Assembly (NCBI GenBank): GCA_047495785.1
Contig: JBLDXI010000019.1
Coordinates: forward strand, 3,472,001 to 3,536,000
DNA from: Lepidodermella squamata
Lineage: Eukaryota; Gastrotricha
Direction: 5' to 3'
DNA length: 64,000 bases
Below the pieces are notes generated by a model that did no database searches, had not been told where the DNA came from, and saw only the letters and a list, made by a program, of their open reading frames with translations. Below, one piece after another: positions 22,549-34,397 of the stretch (positions are counted from its first letter, which is position 1; each line of letters opens with the position of its first letter). The translations under genes and the position numbers were made by a program.

Positions 22549-23338
22549 TTCCTCAGCTCGTAGCAGTGAAGAGTTTTCGACGACAAAGGTCGAACCGCCT
22601 GGGGGAAACTGTTTAGTTCTAGCTTTCTTATTGAGCGGAAACGAAGGCAAGCCATGGCGACAAAAGGCGGCCTCATCAATTATTGATGATTGCACCACCA
22701 GGTATCGTTAATCCTTCAAAAGACAACGCGCGTGTGTGCAACTATGCGACGGGAGATACACAGGGTGATAAACAGCATTCAATTCAGCAATCGATCGACA
22801 TCCCTGAAAAGGATGATAGCTGCTACCTTTGTATTACCCGAGGCAGACTTGGCGGATATTCAAAATGTTTATTTTGCGCTATTCGTTTCTATTCTAGGAA
22901 AGTCGCCACCCATCGATATTTTATTCGGACTTCTACCAATGTTTTATTGAAGTTTCGCTGCCTTTATAGTCGAGTCTTTCTTTTGGCGATTTCTGGGTGG
23001 GAAATTGGGCCTGAACCGTGAAGCGGCTGTCGAGGGTTCTCGAACTTGCATGAGATCGCATCTAATGACAAATCGATAATGACCTCAAAATCAAAACCAA
23101 ATCATAATTTCGATAAATTCGAGCAAAGTGAGATTTTTATTGCGTAAAATTTTACATATTAAAAATAGAAACGATACCACAAAGGTTCACACGCATAAAA
23201 TTGGAAAATTAAATGCAACTAAAATAATACAGCGAAGCCAATGAATGTCAATATATCATGTCGAGCGAGTCAAACGGGCATCGAAAGTCTAAAGAGTTAT
23301 TTTATTTCATGATCGATAGGGTCTCCAGGAGGCCTAGC
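22549..23338. other. Intergenic: promoter side of Ly6 copy 2, 3' side of the discoidin gene
   Basis: The ~250 bp next to the Ly6 start (22549-22800) is conserved with 39240-39536 upstream of copy 3 (shared phrases such as GTGTATCTCCCGTCGCATAG). The short ORFs on the plus strand here are antisense readings of this conserved region. No other feature was seen. Confidence 0.6.
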
Positions 23339-26300
23339 CTAAAATACGAGAACTTCTGCGATAACAAGTTGCATGTCACCGGTCTTATCAACGCTGACAT
23401 ATCGCCCGCTTAACGGAGGCGTGCAGTGGAAAGCGAGACCTTGGCCTGCGACTACGGGCGGCATCTGGTAACCGTTCCAGAAATCACAGACATCGTTAAG
23501 CGCTAGATTAGAACCAGCATTATCCCCAACTCGTATAGTCAGGCCAATGCTGGACGATGCAGAGTAGTCAACCCAGTCTGTGCCACTAGCCATGACGAGG
23601 ACGACCTTCGAGACCGAAGAGCGAATGCCCAGATCGACCTGGAACCAAGTGGGTCCAGTGAACGCCTGAGATCCAGTCGGAGTGAGAAAAGACCCATCTG
23701 TTAGTCCGGCATTGGTGTCAGCCGAAAAATTGGACGAAGTGACCTTTTGCAGCCAGGCGATGTTGGACGAGTTGTCGCTATTGCTCACCTCAACTTTGCA
23801 AACCACCATATCGTAACCATTCGTCTTCGACAAGAGGGTGACATACCGGCCTGACTTCGGTGGATAGCAAGGCACAGAGATCCTAGCATCGTAAGGAACG
23901 CTCTTGATATCATTTCCATCATTGCATTTGGGTAAAGCATCGGCATCTGTAGCTCCACCGGCTGGGACTGTGTCGGACACAGCAACTTGAAGTCCCTTAA
24001 TCGGAAAATCAGCCTCGTCGTAGCTGCAGCCCTTGAAACTGAACTTGCCAGCTGGTTGCGTGTTGAAATCGTCAACGTAGAGCCGAACAGCCCCAGCGAC
24101 CATATAAGGCTTCAAATAGTTTATTACTGGCGAGGTGTTTGGACCAGTTGATGGCCCATCGAATATTCGAATTCGAGATCCGTTGTGGCCAAATGTATAT
24201 GCCACCCATTTGCTGGACGAGCCTCCCAATCGGCTGGTCAAGTGGTACTTCGTGATGGCAGCTGTTGTCGTTGAATGAGCCTGAACCATGACGATGTTGA
24301 TGATCTTATTCTCATTGAAGTCAAGTTGAAAATATGGTTGCGGATCGCTTGGGAGTGACATCCAGTCATTGGTGTTTCCAATATTAGCTTGTTGTAAACT
24401 GCCGCTCGAGGTATTCCAGCTCGAAGCAGAAGCAACGGCACTCCCATCGAAGAGCTCGATGTTGCAGAATTGCTCTATCGGAATCGAAGCTTACAAGTGA
24501 ACATGACAACAAAGTCATATACTCACGCGCGCAACCTCGGACCAGAAACTTCAAACAGATGGTGTTGCTCCACGTTTGAGGATAAATTTGCAAATATCGT
24601 GCAACAATGTAAGGCCTAAGAAAATTCCACTGCAGACTCGTCGCATCGCTGTTTCCAGTAAATATCTGTCAAAGAAGCTTTAAGTCACGTTTTATCAGGG
24701 CACGACTTTCAGGCTTACTTTGATTACCCCGGGTTGAACCCGACTTGTGTAACTTCTGTAGCTGTAGCCTTGAGTGCTCATTTGCAAACGGAAACTAGAA
24801 ACATAACAATTCCCCGCAGAGTCCCCGGCGGTAGCTATTGAGTGAACGATCATCTGCTCGCCAAAGTCTAGCTGAATGTACTGAGCAGCCGACAGGGTAG
24901 AAGGAGTCCAACTGCAGGCGAGGGAGCCTCGAATATCAGTAGCATTGGGGCAGGCGGCCATGGCTGAGCTGTTTGAGCTGTATGACCACACTGCATTCGA
25001 CGTCAAGTCATTCTCGCAAACGTGGCCCTCAACTAATGAATCATTAGATACTGATTGCGAATCTCACACATTTTGAAGTACTCACGAATGTTGGGCGTTG
25101 GAATGGACGTTGCTAGCTCCATTGCAAGGTATTGATCTATTAAGGCCTTATAGACAAAAAACCAAGCCATCGGGCCTTCAAAACGCATGCTATGGAATGG
25201 ATCCTATTGAGAATAAATCATTTCTCTGGTATTTCACGTCTCAATTTCTTATATTCTTACCACTCCGAGGTACATTATATCCGTAGCATCAGGTACGCAG
25301 TCCGGCATACTGCTCATTGCGCTTCGAGTCCCGTCACGATACGTCGTCAGTTTGCTGTTTCCTGCCGTGAAATCAGCGGCCATCAAAAAGTGCTCCCATA
25401 CATTGTAATTCATGCCCGTCTGGTACAGAGTGTTCCATCCAGAACAAGCTAGCGTGTATTCAGTTCTGTTGGTAGACGTTAACAAACGAATCGTGTGTCT
25501 CGGCGATGTGGAGGCGTACATAGCAACAAGAGCACTTCCAGTACTTGTTGATATATTCGGAAAGGTGAGAGCAAATAAACCGACGGCGTAAGGAGGAATA
25601 GGAGCCGTAGTGAGGTTTGCTGAAGGGTTGACCGATGATGTGTAATTGATCGCCTGGAGATTTGACGAGGTACCAGTGTAGGAAAAGCGATAGTTATTGG
25701 TTTCGCCCGATGCCCAAGGGAAAGATGCACCAGCGGTTGAGGGACCGTTTAATGAGAACCAGGGTGTCATATCGTCGACTGAGCTGAGACCCATGCTGAA
25801 ATCGAGAGGAGCTACCACTGACGCTTTCATGTCACCCGCCGATGTTAGAGGACACCGCTTGACTGAATGTATCTGTCTCCGAGTCAAAGCGGTTTGGTAA
25901 AACTGCAAACAAGCGTAAGCTGCTCCTGCGCTTCCGGGGCCTCCAACTCTGAAATAGTTTTGAACAGTGTCCAAACCAACTCCGGGGCAGTTCACTGCAA
26001 AAGTATCGATTTTCTCTCCCTCCTGGACAAGGGAAATTGTCGAGCTTGAGTAATCGTAGACAAAGCCAACGTAGCTCCAACGGTTCAGAGGGAATCTTCG
26101 CGTTGATGGGTAAGTTCTGTACGTAGAGTTGCCTCGACAGGCAAAGTATGTGACCAAGGTTTGCTGTGGAGATATTCCCAAGGCGACTTTCGGGCTACCC
26201 GATGATGAATCATCATACCATCCAAGCAGCCACTGACCAAGCCCAGTCGGTTTTATGTGAACCAACATGGTCATTGACCAGGGATACGCAATTCCAGCTG

Positions 26301-28831
26301 CAGAGGCGTTCACGTACAAGTAATCTGATTGCGTCGGCATGAGCCATGCCCTTTCCAAGAAAAGCATGAGCTGAAATGCTAAATATCGAAAGTCTTACGA
26401 GGTGGAATAGCTCAAGATTTTGTCACAAACAGGAGAACCAGCCGAGACTAGGCTTGTAGATGAGATTAGGTCCACAAGCCTGCAATCGAGCGGATACAAA
26501 GCAGTTGGCGGTGGTGCTGAAAATAGGAAAATATTTAGACGTAGCGATTTATTTTTGGTTTAGGTTATGTTATCCGAAAAAGCTTGATCTTACTTCTCCA
26601 AGGGCATACACTGGCCTGTTCGGCTTCAGCATTGTCTAGCGGTCTTCGGTAAATTTGCACGCACGATAGTTTTCCGGTCCATGGGCCGCGAGCTGTTACG
26701 TAGGCGTTGACCTTGAGAGCATTTACTGCTGGGCAGCTGATAGATTTAAGGTATTTCTCCACGCGATTGATGTGGATCCGAATAGTGTTAGAGCGGCAAT
26801 CAGCTGTAACCACAAAGAAAAACCATTGATTGACTGGTACCGTGAATCCAGTTGTTTGCATAGCTGTTGGTGCCGGAAAATAGCTGTTATCTGCGTCATC
26901 GGAAATGCTTCCTACTCTCATCTGCGAATCGCTTGCAATTTTGATATTAAACCCTCTCCTCGAGCTGAAAGAAAGGGAGTATTTTAATGTAAATGTATGC
27001 GCTTCCCCACTGACCTCCCCTGTGCGAACGAGGAAAAGAGGTAGAAATCACTTGATGCCGCCGTGTGATATACCCAGGCAGCGTAAGTGTAACCATAAGT
27101 AAGATCCGCAGCCAAGTTATCCATTGGGATAAACAGTCCCCTGTCGGCACCAGTCCATTGAAGGGCTGACATCGGTTCATTGTTGGGCCCAGTGCCGTAG
27201 GTCAGGCCGTTGGAGAAAATTCCATTGTTACCTTTCCCACTCAGATCATCAGCTCGATGGATGATATCGAGAAGCCAGAGGCCATCAGGAACCAGAGTGA
27301 ACGAAGGAGGAAGTTGAGGGGTCAATATCTCAACCGAACTAACTGTCTTTTTTGAGCCGAGGTCAATCGTCACATAAGGCCTGTCCAGGTAGTTCAAAGT
27401 TCCAGTTTTCAACCTTGTACAGTTGAAATAGCTCTTCTGACGTATCACTCGGCCTTGAGTGATAGCTGTAGCTGCTGCTGTTTTGTAGATGCTCGTGTCG
27501 CTAGTGTAAGCCTTGGCTATCGCTGCCTTATTCGCAAGATTCGGCGAATATCTTGGGGCATTTTTGCATCCTAGAAGCTCAATTTTGAAACAGACCGAAC
27601 CAGAGAAGGCGATAGGTTCGATTCTGAAATATTGGCCAATAACTGGTCGCGGGAACACAAAAGTGGCGAGTTTCGTTCCATCGATATTCCCAGAAATCAA
27701 CGCCGACCCGGTGACGTCTCTAGTCGGTATCCAATCATCATTCATCTTAGCTTTTGAGGAGACGCGGAATGAAGTAACCCAAGCATTCAGCCTGCTGCAG
27801 CCCTGAATCTGAACTGCGGTGACAACTGTCTGTTTCCGCAAATTGACAACTAGAGGATCAATCAAAGCGCGACCAGCCATTCCCCAGTTCAGCCGAGCGT
27901 AGATAGATTGGTTAGTGGATAGTTGCCAATCTTCAACTTCTCCATTCTCAACGCCTAGTGGTTCCATGCAGTAAGCTGGGCAACCACGAAAGCCAAATCT
28001 TCCCTGTCTATTCGAGACCACTATGGTGCTATCCACAGCTGTGACAATACTGACGTATTGAAGAAGGACAGGGCGGAACAATTCGTAATTAGTCGGCGTG
28101 GAACGGCCAGCGGTTACTGGTATTGTAGCCATTCCACCTCGTCCGTTATTAATGGGGAAGAAATTGATGCCATCGAAACTGTACTCAAGACGTAATCCTG
28201 CTTGGTAATTAAACCAAAAGAAGTGAAGATGAGTTAGCCAAACAAATCGCTGCAAATCAGCCCTGATCCAAGAGCCGATGGGTGCGTCCTGAGCTAGGCC
28301 AAAATAGTAATTATGATTCGAGAAAAATCGACCCCAGTGAGGCGGCTCGCCGTTGGTTGACGATACAGCATAAGCAAAATCGCTAACATATGAATTATCC
28401 AGATCGAGTACCTCAACATCACAATGGTTGAGTTTAGAGCATGGTGCTGATCTCGCGACACCCAGAATAGCGTCCAGATACGGAAACTTGTTGCCAGCTT
28501 TGTTTGAAACACTATTTGGTGTCGCGCTGAATGAGATCACCCCGGAATTAGCGCTGACCTTGGCGATTTGGGATCCATCGATTGAAAATCGGTAAATCAA
28601 GCATGTTTTCGTAGACAGGGTGAATTGGCCAGATTCACAGGTATTGTTTGCATTACAAGCGGCCATGCATGCAGCTTGAGAGCTGACTGAGCGCGTCGCT
28701 ATCAAATGAGGGCTCAGGTCATAGCCCGGATCAATTGGGTCAATTGAAAAATCTTTATACAAGCGGTAGTGGATACCACCAAATGTTCCAGAGATCAGGA
28801 ACAGACTACAAAGAACGCAGTATACCTTCAT
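23339..28831 (-). CDS. 1700-aa secreted PAN / discoidin (F5/8C) / laminin-G mosaic protein
   Basis: Eight minus-strand exons splice without a break: 27015-28831, 26594-26964, 26399-26516, 25261-26350, 25086-25203, 24719-25032, 24527-24665 and 23339-24474 (5103 nt). The chosen ATG gives MKVYCVLCSLFLISGTFGG as signal peptide; an ATG 17 codons upstream is less likely. Domains in order: PAN/apple (CMAACNANNTCESGQF), a discoidin-like domain ending in GCPAYC, a canonical F5/8C start (CMEPLGVENGEVEDWQL...ARLN), a third discoidin-like unit, a laminin-G-like domain (ADDLSGKGNNGIFSNGL), a second and third beta-sandwich with WSMTMLVHIKP and LNRWSYVGFVYD, then a further F5/8C domain (CENDLTSNAVWSYSS) and more discoidin-like units ending RYVSV..MQLVIAEVLVF. 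No transmembrane segment is seen, so it is probably extracellular. A broken paralogue lies at 54.7-58.4 kb. Binding to glycans or matrix is expected from the domains. Confidence 0.87.
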
Positions 28832-30059
28832 TACTTCAACGTTTCGTACTAGGTAAAAAGCTCCGTCTTCATTGAGGAACATGAATGCATTCTCTTAAAG
28901 TTTCTCTTAAAGAATTGCATTTGGGTTTAGGTACTAAATATTGATGATTTCAGTTTCTGTTTGCTGACTTTTCGAACGCAGGGTGGTTCAGTTGCCGTGC
29001 GATACTTTTGTTGTCAATATGTGCGTTATCCTCAAGCTAAATAATATTGTCTGAGCCAATACTTCGTTAATTCGGAAAAGAGCGGTTTGTAATACGTGCA
29101 TGCGATAAGCGTGCGATGTGTTTTCTGTCTCGGCAAGTTACCTTTTTAAAAGCGAATTACCGCGTTGCATTATTATTCGCTATGTGCTAAAACATTAATG
29201 AATACACTAATATATCGATACGCGCAAGGGGTTTTACTGTTTATCGATCAAAAGAACGGAGGAAGGTAATAACGGAGGCGGCATTCACCCATTAAACGTG
29301 TTTCGTTTTTAGATGCCATGTGCCCCTCAACTCAGTTTCATCTCGACTTCGCGCCTTGGCGCCTGATGAATTTACCAGCTGAACCTGCAATAAGTGAGCA
29401 AAAAGGTGATCAGTGGGTGCATTTTTGGGGTCGACCTCTGTGCAAAGGAGGACAGGCCTGGCGAAGGCTGCGTAAAACATTGTATTTTGGCTGCTATCGC
29501 AACAACGGGAAGTGAAGCTTGGAGTTTGTGAACCTGATTTTCTATAATTACTGATCGCAGCATTTAATTAGGCGAGAAGTCGCCGAAGATGGGCGCGAGA
29601 CCAAAGTAGACGAATAAGCAGACGAATTATACGAATATACATCCAAATAATCTGATTTCTTACCGGCGTGAACTTTGCAATTTGATGGCGCTTTTTGCTT
29701 GGGACTAATAGAGATGGACTCTTTCAAGCAGTAGTGATTCCGCAGTCGCAAAAGCAATTCTTAGTCATTTCAGAACACATTATTTTCCAGGCTGCTACCT
29801 GTTTTCTGCCGTATGGCTATTATTCGAGGCGGGCTATTATTAACCTTTGGACCTAATATTTAAGTGAATTTTTGGAGCTATTATTCGAGGGGGTTATTAT
29901 TGGAGGTAGGCTACTATTCGAAGAAATACGGTATAGCGCTAAAAATGACAAGTGGTACTAACGAATACAATTATAGTGTAGCGGCTAATTATTAGAATAT
30001 AAAATATCATACATATTTGGAAAGAGCAGCTCGGGCTGCGTGCACAGATATAAAAATTA
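28832..30059. other. Intergenic: promoter side of the mosaic gene plus a small MITE
   Basis: Holds the upstream region of the 1700-aa gene and a MITE at 29808-29933. Overlapping ORFs on both strands near 29292-29515 have no splice or signal features. Confidence 0.5.
29808..29933. mobile_element. Short MITE-like element with CCGTAT termini
   Basis: Runs from GCCGTATGG to AAATACGGTA; the ends are inverted over about six bases. Its interior repeats the phrase CTATTATTCGAGG with GGGCTATTATTA, in the way the other elements repeat TAAAGGCCGC. The terminal CCGTA/TACGG links it loosely to the MITEs at 15306 and 31151. Confidence 0.45.
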
Positions 30060-30995
30060 GAGTGCCCCTATCTGTACATAATTATGTGGTATATTTTCCC
30101 TATTTGTACATAATTATGTGGTATATATTCCCTATTTGTACATAAATATGTGGTATATTTTCCCTTTTTGTACATAATTTCCTATTTACAGATTTCACGC
30201 TAAAGGTTGATGTTTTATGTGGTTTAAAAATGTTTTTCTAGTTAATCGCGAGCTGAGACACCTACTGGGCATCATTTGCCACATATGGGGTAGATCTACG
30301 TACAAAAAATTGGCGATATTCGTATCGTGCACAGATGCGTACGAGGGATGTTGTCCATCAGATAATTACCCTGGGTTTTTGCGTAATTATCACTTGCATA
30401 TCGAGGCCAAGCCCCAAAGCTAACCCTAACCCTGATCCTAACCCTGATCCTAACCCTGATCCTAACCCTGATCCTAACCCTGACCCTAACCCTGATCCAA
30501 ACCCTAAACTAACCCTAACCCTAACCCTAACCCTAACCCCAACCCTAACCCTAACCATAACCCTTCGCTAGATTTACACCCTCTCATGAGAAGCTAGATT
30601 TTATAGCCAAAAAACTTGTTTTGCGAAAGTAATTATTGACAAGAATAAATGAAACTTTTTAGGAGCTAAATTCTAGGTTCTCATGGATGAAATCCCTAAT
30701 ACGCATTTGTGCGACGATATTTGTGTACGATACGAATATCGCCAATTTTGTGTATATAGATCTACCCCATATGTGTCAAATGATGCCCAGTAGGTGTCTC
30801 AGCTCGCGATTAACTAGAAAAACATTTTTAAACCATATAAAACATCAACCTTTAGCATGAAATCTGTAAATAAGAAATTATGTACAAAAAGGGAAAATAT
30901 ACCACATATTTATGTACAAATAGGGAATATATACCACATAATTATGTACAAATAGGGAAAATATACCACATAATTATGTACAAATAGGCACTCCG
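30060..30995. mobile_element. Palindromic element with ~275-bp inverted arms and 9-bp flanking direct repeat
   Basis: The left arm (30060 to about 30336) and right arm (about 30716 to 30993) are inverted copies, including three degenerate repeats of GTACATAATTATGTGGTAT near each tip and the phrase GAGCTGAGACACCTACTGGG. The direct repeat TAAAAATTA stands at 30051-30059 and 30996-31004, which looks like a 9-bp target duplication. Long inverted termini plus 9-bp duplication is the pattern of Mutator-like (MULE) elements, and a MULE transposase gene begins less than 1 kb away. The central ~380 bp contains a TTAGGG-like tract and no transposase. Confidence 0.78.
30419..30565. repeat. TTAGGG-like (CCCTAA)n tract with alternating variant
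   Basis: The plus strand reads CTAACCCTAACCCTGATCCT and continues as four 12-mers of the type AACCCTGATCCT, then reverts to plain CCCTAA units with sporadic changes. The opposite strand is thus TTAGGG/ATCAGGG. It is interstitial, in the loop of the palindromic element. ORFs predicted across it on both strands are repeat translations. Confidence 0.9.
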
Positions 30996-31150
30996 TAAAA
31001 ATTATTTGGAAATTGCAAAATCTATTCCTTCATTTCGTGACTTAAAGAATTTGAGGGCACTTATTTGGATTCAATGATTATACCATGAAGAAGTTTTGGT
31101 AATTTCGACTTTTATCGATCATAATTATGCTAAAATTTTTCTCCGTCAAG

Positions 31151-31637
31151 TACCGTATTTAGTCGTATAAAGGCCGCACCCCGAATAAAGGCCGCACTCG
31201 ATTAATCGCCGCAAAAAAGTGAATTTTCAATAAAACGCGCGCAATAAAGGCCGCACTCGAATAATCGCCACGCGAGTAACAACACCCTTGTCTCTAGCTC
31301 TCCTACCGCGACGCCGAAGGCGCCCAAGTACCTCGAGACGCCCAGGCGACATATTATAAATCAGAATTTGGTGTGAGCGCATGAAAGTGAAGGTTTAAGT
31401 GAAGTGACGTTGAATCCGAGATAAGTACCTCTCCAACAGCTACCTCCCGGTCACTCCATCTGTGTCAACATAGGTCGACACACCCAGCGGTCACGAAACA
31501 ATTTAAGAACGGGTAAATGGCAGAAATAAAGGCCGCACTCAAATAAACGCCGCATTCGAATAATCGCCGCATTTTTACCCCGTTTCCGAAAAACAGGAAA
31601 ATTAGTAGCCGCGGCCTTTATACGACTAAATACGGTA
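31151..31637. mobile_element. MITE, 'AAAGGCCGC' family, copy B
   Basis: Starts TACCGTATTTAGTCGTATAA and ends with the reverse complement; the ~25-bp termini are perfect. The interior has several TAAAGGCCGCACTCG and AATAATCGCC units like copy A at 15306-15721, and both carry the phrase CCGAAAAACAGGAAAATTA near the right end (CGAAAAACAG in copy A). The bases just inside the ends differ (AGTCG versus TTCAG), but within each copy both termini match. Confidence 0.85.
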
Positions 31638-31659
31638 ATATTACTTAGAATTTCCTTAG

Positions 31660-33830
31660 AAGATATTTAGAATATTCGTTACAAGATGATCATGAAATCG
31701 AGGCTGCATATCTAACCATCCGAACATAATATTCTTTCATCGTGACAAAATATCTGCGAACCATCCGAAAGATGTCGAAACGCGAATTTTATCCGAAAAT
31801 GTCTTTTATACATCCGAATATTAGTGATTGTGTCGCAATAAAAGGGGGCGCCATAAAAGTGCAGCGTGGCAGCCACGTGCAGAATAGAACAAGCCGGCCT
31901 GTGGAATCATTCGATATCATTCTTTGGCTTTCGATAATGCAGTTAACATTGCCAAAATTGATTTTACTCGTGACTCTGTTTTTGAGTGCGAGCGATGTTC
32001 CTTACGTCGTCAACCCAGAATTGGAGGAGGAAGATGGTCGTCCGTTGTCGCCTTCAGGGGATGAATTTGATATATTCGAATCCCTGCAACCCGGGTTGTC
32101 ATTCGTCGCCGCCAAGCAGTACATAAGGACGAACTACCCTGATTGTGGGTCGATTCGACGCATCCTCACCCTCGGAACTCAGGCTTCACGGTTTATTATG
32201 TCTGCAGAATGCGAAAAAGTGGTGCGAAGATTTGCAAATACAAGGGCACGCTGAATTACACCAACGAACAGGCTGTGTTTGTGGCCGGTGGCGAGCACAA
32301 CCATCCGCTTGTAGACAAGGGCAAAGCCATCATTACTGCTCGAGTCCGGGATTGGGTGAAGACGTTCACCATTGCGAACAACCCACCAAAGCTCATCATC
32401 AAGCTGCTCCTGGACAAAGGCTTCCCCCGTTACAGCCAGCGTCAAATAACCCAGCTGAAGCAACGAATCAAAAGTCAGCTCAAACGCGAAGCGCTGTTAC
32501 AAGGCGGAGTTGCTGAGCAAGATATCGACCTGGCTGATAACCGCTTCGGAACTGCTGAGCTGCGAGCCTGGTGCCAAGCAAGATCTCAGATCCCTGGCGA
32601 TGTCAGAACACCTTTCGTGATCCACTTTCGAATTCAAGAGACTGGTGTTGGCCGGAAACCGATGTGGACGTTGGTTATTTCAAACCGTTTCATGCTGGGT
32701 CGGCTGAGACTCATGACCAGCTTCCAAGTTGACGCGACACATAAAGTTATCATCGGTGGTCACAAGGTCTTCATTTGCGGCGGCTCGGATCGCAATCGCC
32801 ATCTTCATCCTGTGCTCCTCGCTGTATCGCGCAACGAGAATCAGCAGGCCTACGACGTCATATTTGAATCTCTTCGAACCCATGCTCCGACTTGGCAACC
32901 TCTCGCTGTTATGGCTGATGGAGCGACTTACATCAGGAATGCGATCGAAACCGCCTTTGGGTTGATGATCCTGCGGCTCATGTGTTTCTTCCATGTTATG
33001 TACAATGCTCGCAAATGGTTCGGGAGTAAGTTGATTTTGTAGACATCACGACGTTTTGAAGACAATTTCAACACAGGAGGTCGACTAAAGCTGTGGTGGC
33101 GCGTATACAAGTTGCTACAAGTCGTTCAGCTGGCTACGAGTGAGGCAGAGGTAATTCACGACGTGAAAAAGATATTTCTTCTAATTATTTTTTTCGTAGT
33201 TTCATTGCTTAGTCCAACTTATGTGGGCTGATCTGCGAAGCACCGAACACGCCGCTGTTTACGAGGAATTTATTGCCTATTTCGAGGGTGCTTACGTCTA
33301 TGGCCCATTGGCTTGTTGGTATGAGGGGGCTAACGAATTCAATCTGACCAACAATGGAGTCGAAGCCAAGAATAATGCAATGAAGAACGAAAACACCCAC
33401 CGCATTATGCACACGTTGATTAGCTTTCTTGCGATTTCTTTCGACGTGGTAATGGACTGGACAATTCATGTCATCGAATTTGCAACTGAGCCCGCTGTCA
33501 GCGACCGCTTACGTCGCGATGGCTATCAGGTATGGCTCAATTTCGAATCGGACTTCGAGAAGATCGAAGAAGGGAAGTGGCTTTGGGTCAAGTCTGGCTG
33601 GACCGTAAACGAGGAAGTGATCGAGACTTTTTTAATTTTCGGATACATCACGATGCTCGCATACATTTTGTTCGGAGTGAAAATATTATTATCCGGATGG
33701 TTAGATATTACCTCGAGATCGAAATTTCGGTATAAAATTCCGCTTATCCGGTATATTCTCAAAATACAATCAATATTCAATTTCGAAATTTCGAAGTTTG
33801 ATGGACCCATCCGAATTTTTAATTAGAAAA
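31660..33830 (+). mobile_element. MULE DNA transposon with inverted ends
   Basis: A ~50-bp motif at the left (around 31690-31750: CATATCTAACCATCCGAACA and ATTCTTTCATCGTGAC) recurs inverted around 33640-33730 (CCGGATGGTTAGATATT, ACATCACGATG). It brackets the transposase gene. The exact ends and a target duplication could not be fixed. Inverted outer ATCCGAA-type motifs recur several times, suggesting sub-terminal repeats. Confidence 0.6.
31742..33826 (+). CDS. FLYWCH-MULE transposase, possibly frameshifted
   Basis: Pieces in order: 31742-32144 (one frame, LQPGLSFVAAKQYIRTNYPD), then a shifted frame from about 32183 with FTVYYVCRMRKSGAKICKYKG...HNHP, which is a FLYWCH-type zinc finger, and the DDE core FQVDATHKVII...VMADGAT...CFFHVMYNARKW. 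Introns 33027-33076 and 33151-33199 restore frame into FHCLVQLMWADLRS and NNGVEAKNNAMKNENTHR, a conserved MULE tail. The change of frame near 32145-32182 can be read as a 38-nt GT-AG intron (shorter than any other here) or as a frameshift. First Asp (DATH) and second Asp (MADGA) of the catalytic triad are visible; the Glu is probably in NNGVEAKNN. The final ~40 codons read into the inverted end. Confidence 0.75.
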
Positions 33831-34397
33831 TTCGATATCTCATTCCAGAATTGTTTCTGCTAGATCGTTGATCAGACTTCACAAGCAAATACGAAGCCAA
33901 ATTGGCTGCTAATTATGTATTTTTCGAGTGTTATATGAAAAGCTGGTCAAATATAGTGGGCCGGCTAACGAATATCATCCTACACCCGTCTTAGTCTCGC
34001 GATTGAAACTTACAGTCGATTGGAGCTAGAAAAATGATAGGAAACACCCTCATGGTATAAAGTATAACATATATATGAGCATGGCGCATGGGTTTCAATT
34101 TTTAAAGCTGGTTCATGGCGATTTTTGGTATATATATATATATAAACAACAAAAGCCCGCTGTTATTAATAAATAACAGTTGCCATAACGACACTGGAGT
34201 AATTAGAATTTTCTTTGGATATGTGTTTTAAGGTTTAAGGTTATTTACAATTAACAGGTTCGTAGAGGAAAGAATTAAGCATCTTGCTGCTGCGATAGGC
34301 TATTTCCGAAAGGATTCGATGGATGGTCGGTTTGCCGATTCCTATTTTTCTTTTATTTACGAAAAAATTCAGGCGCACACAGTTATCATTAGTAGGC
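33831..34397. other. Spacer between MULE and LINE
   Basis: Contains an (AT)n stretch (about 34128-34146) and otherwise nothing recognisable; the right half is probably the 3' UTR of the minus-strand LINE. Confidence 0.5.

Noticed and set aside
22427-22711. 94-codon plus-strand ORF and its counterpart at 39365-39727 minus
   Set aside because: Antisense of Ly6 exon 1 and its conserved upstream region; duplicated because the genes are.
29292-29515. Overlapping 60-65 codon ORFs on both strands
   Set aside because: No signal peptide, splice sites, codon bias or family likeness; both strands cannot be favoured.
30335-30571. ORFs on both strands across the TTAGGG-like tract
   Set aside because: Translations are only PNPD and GSGL repeats of the microsatellite.
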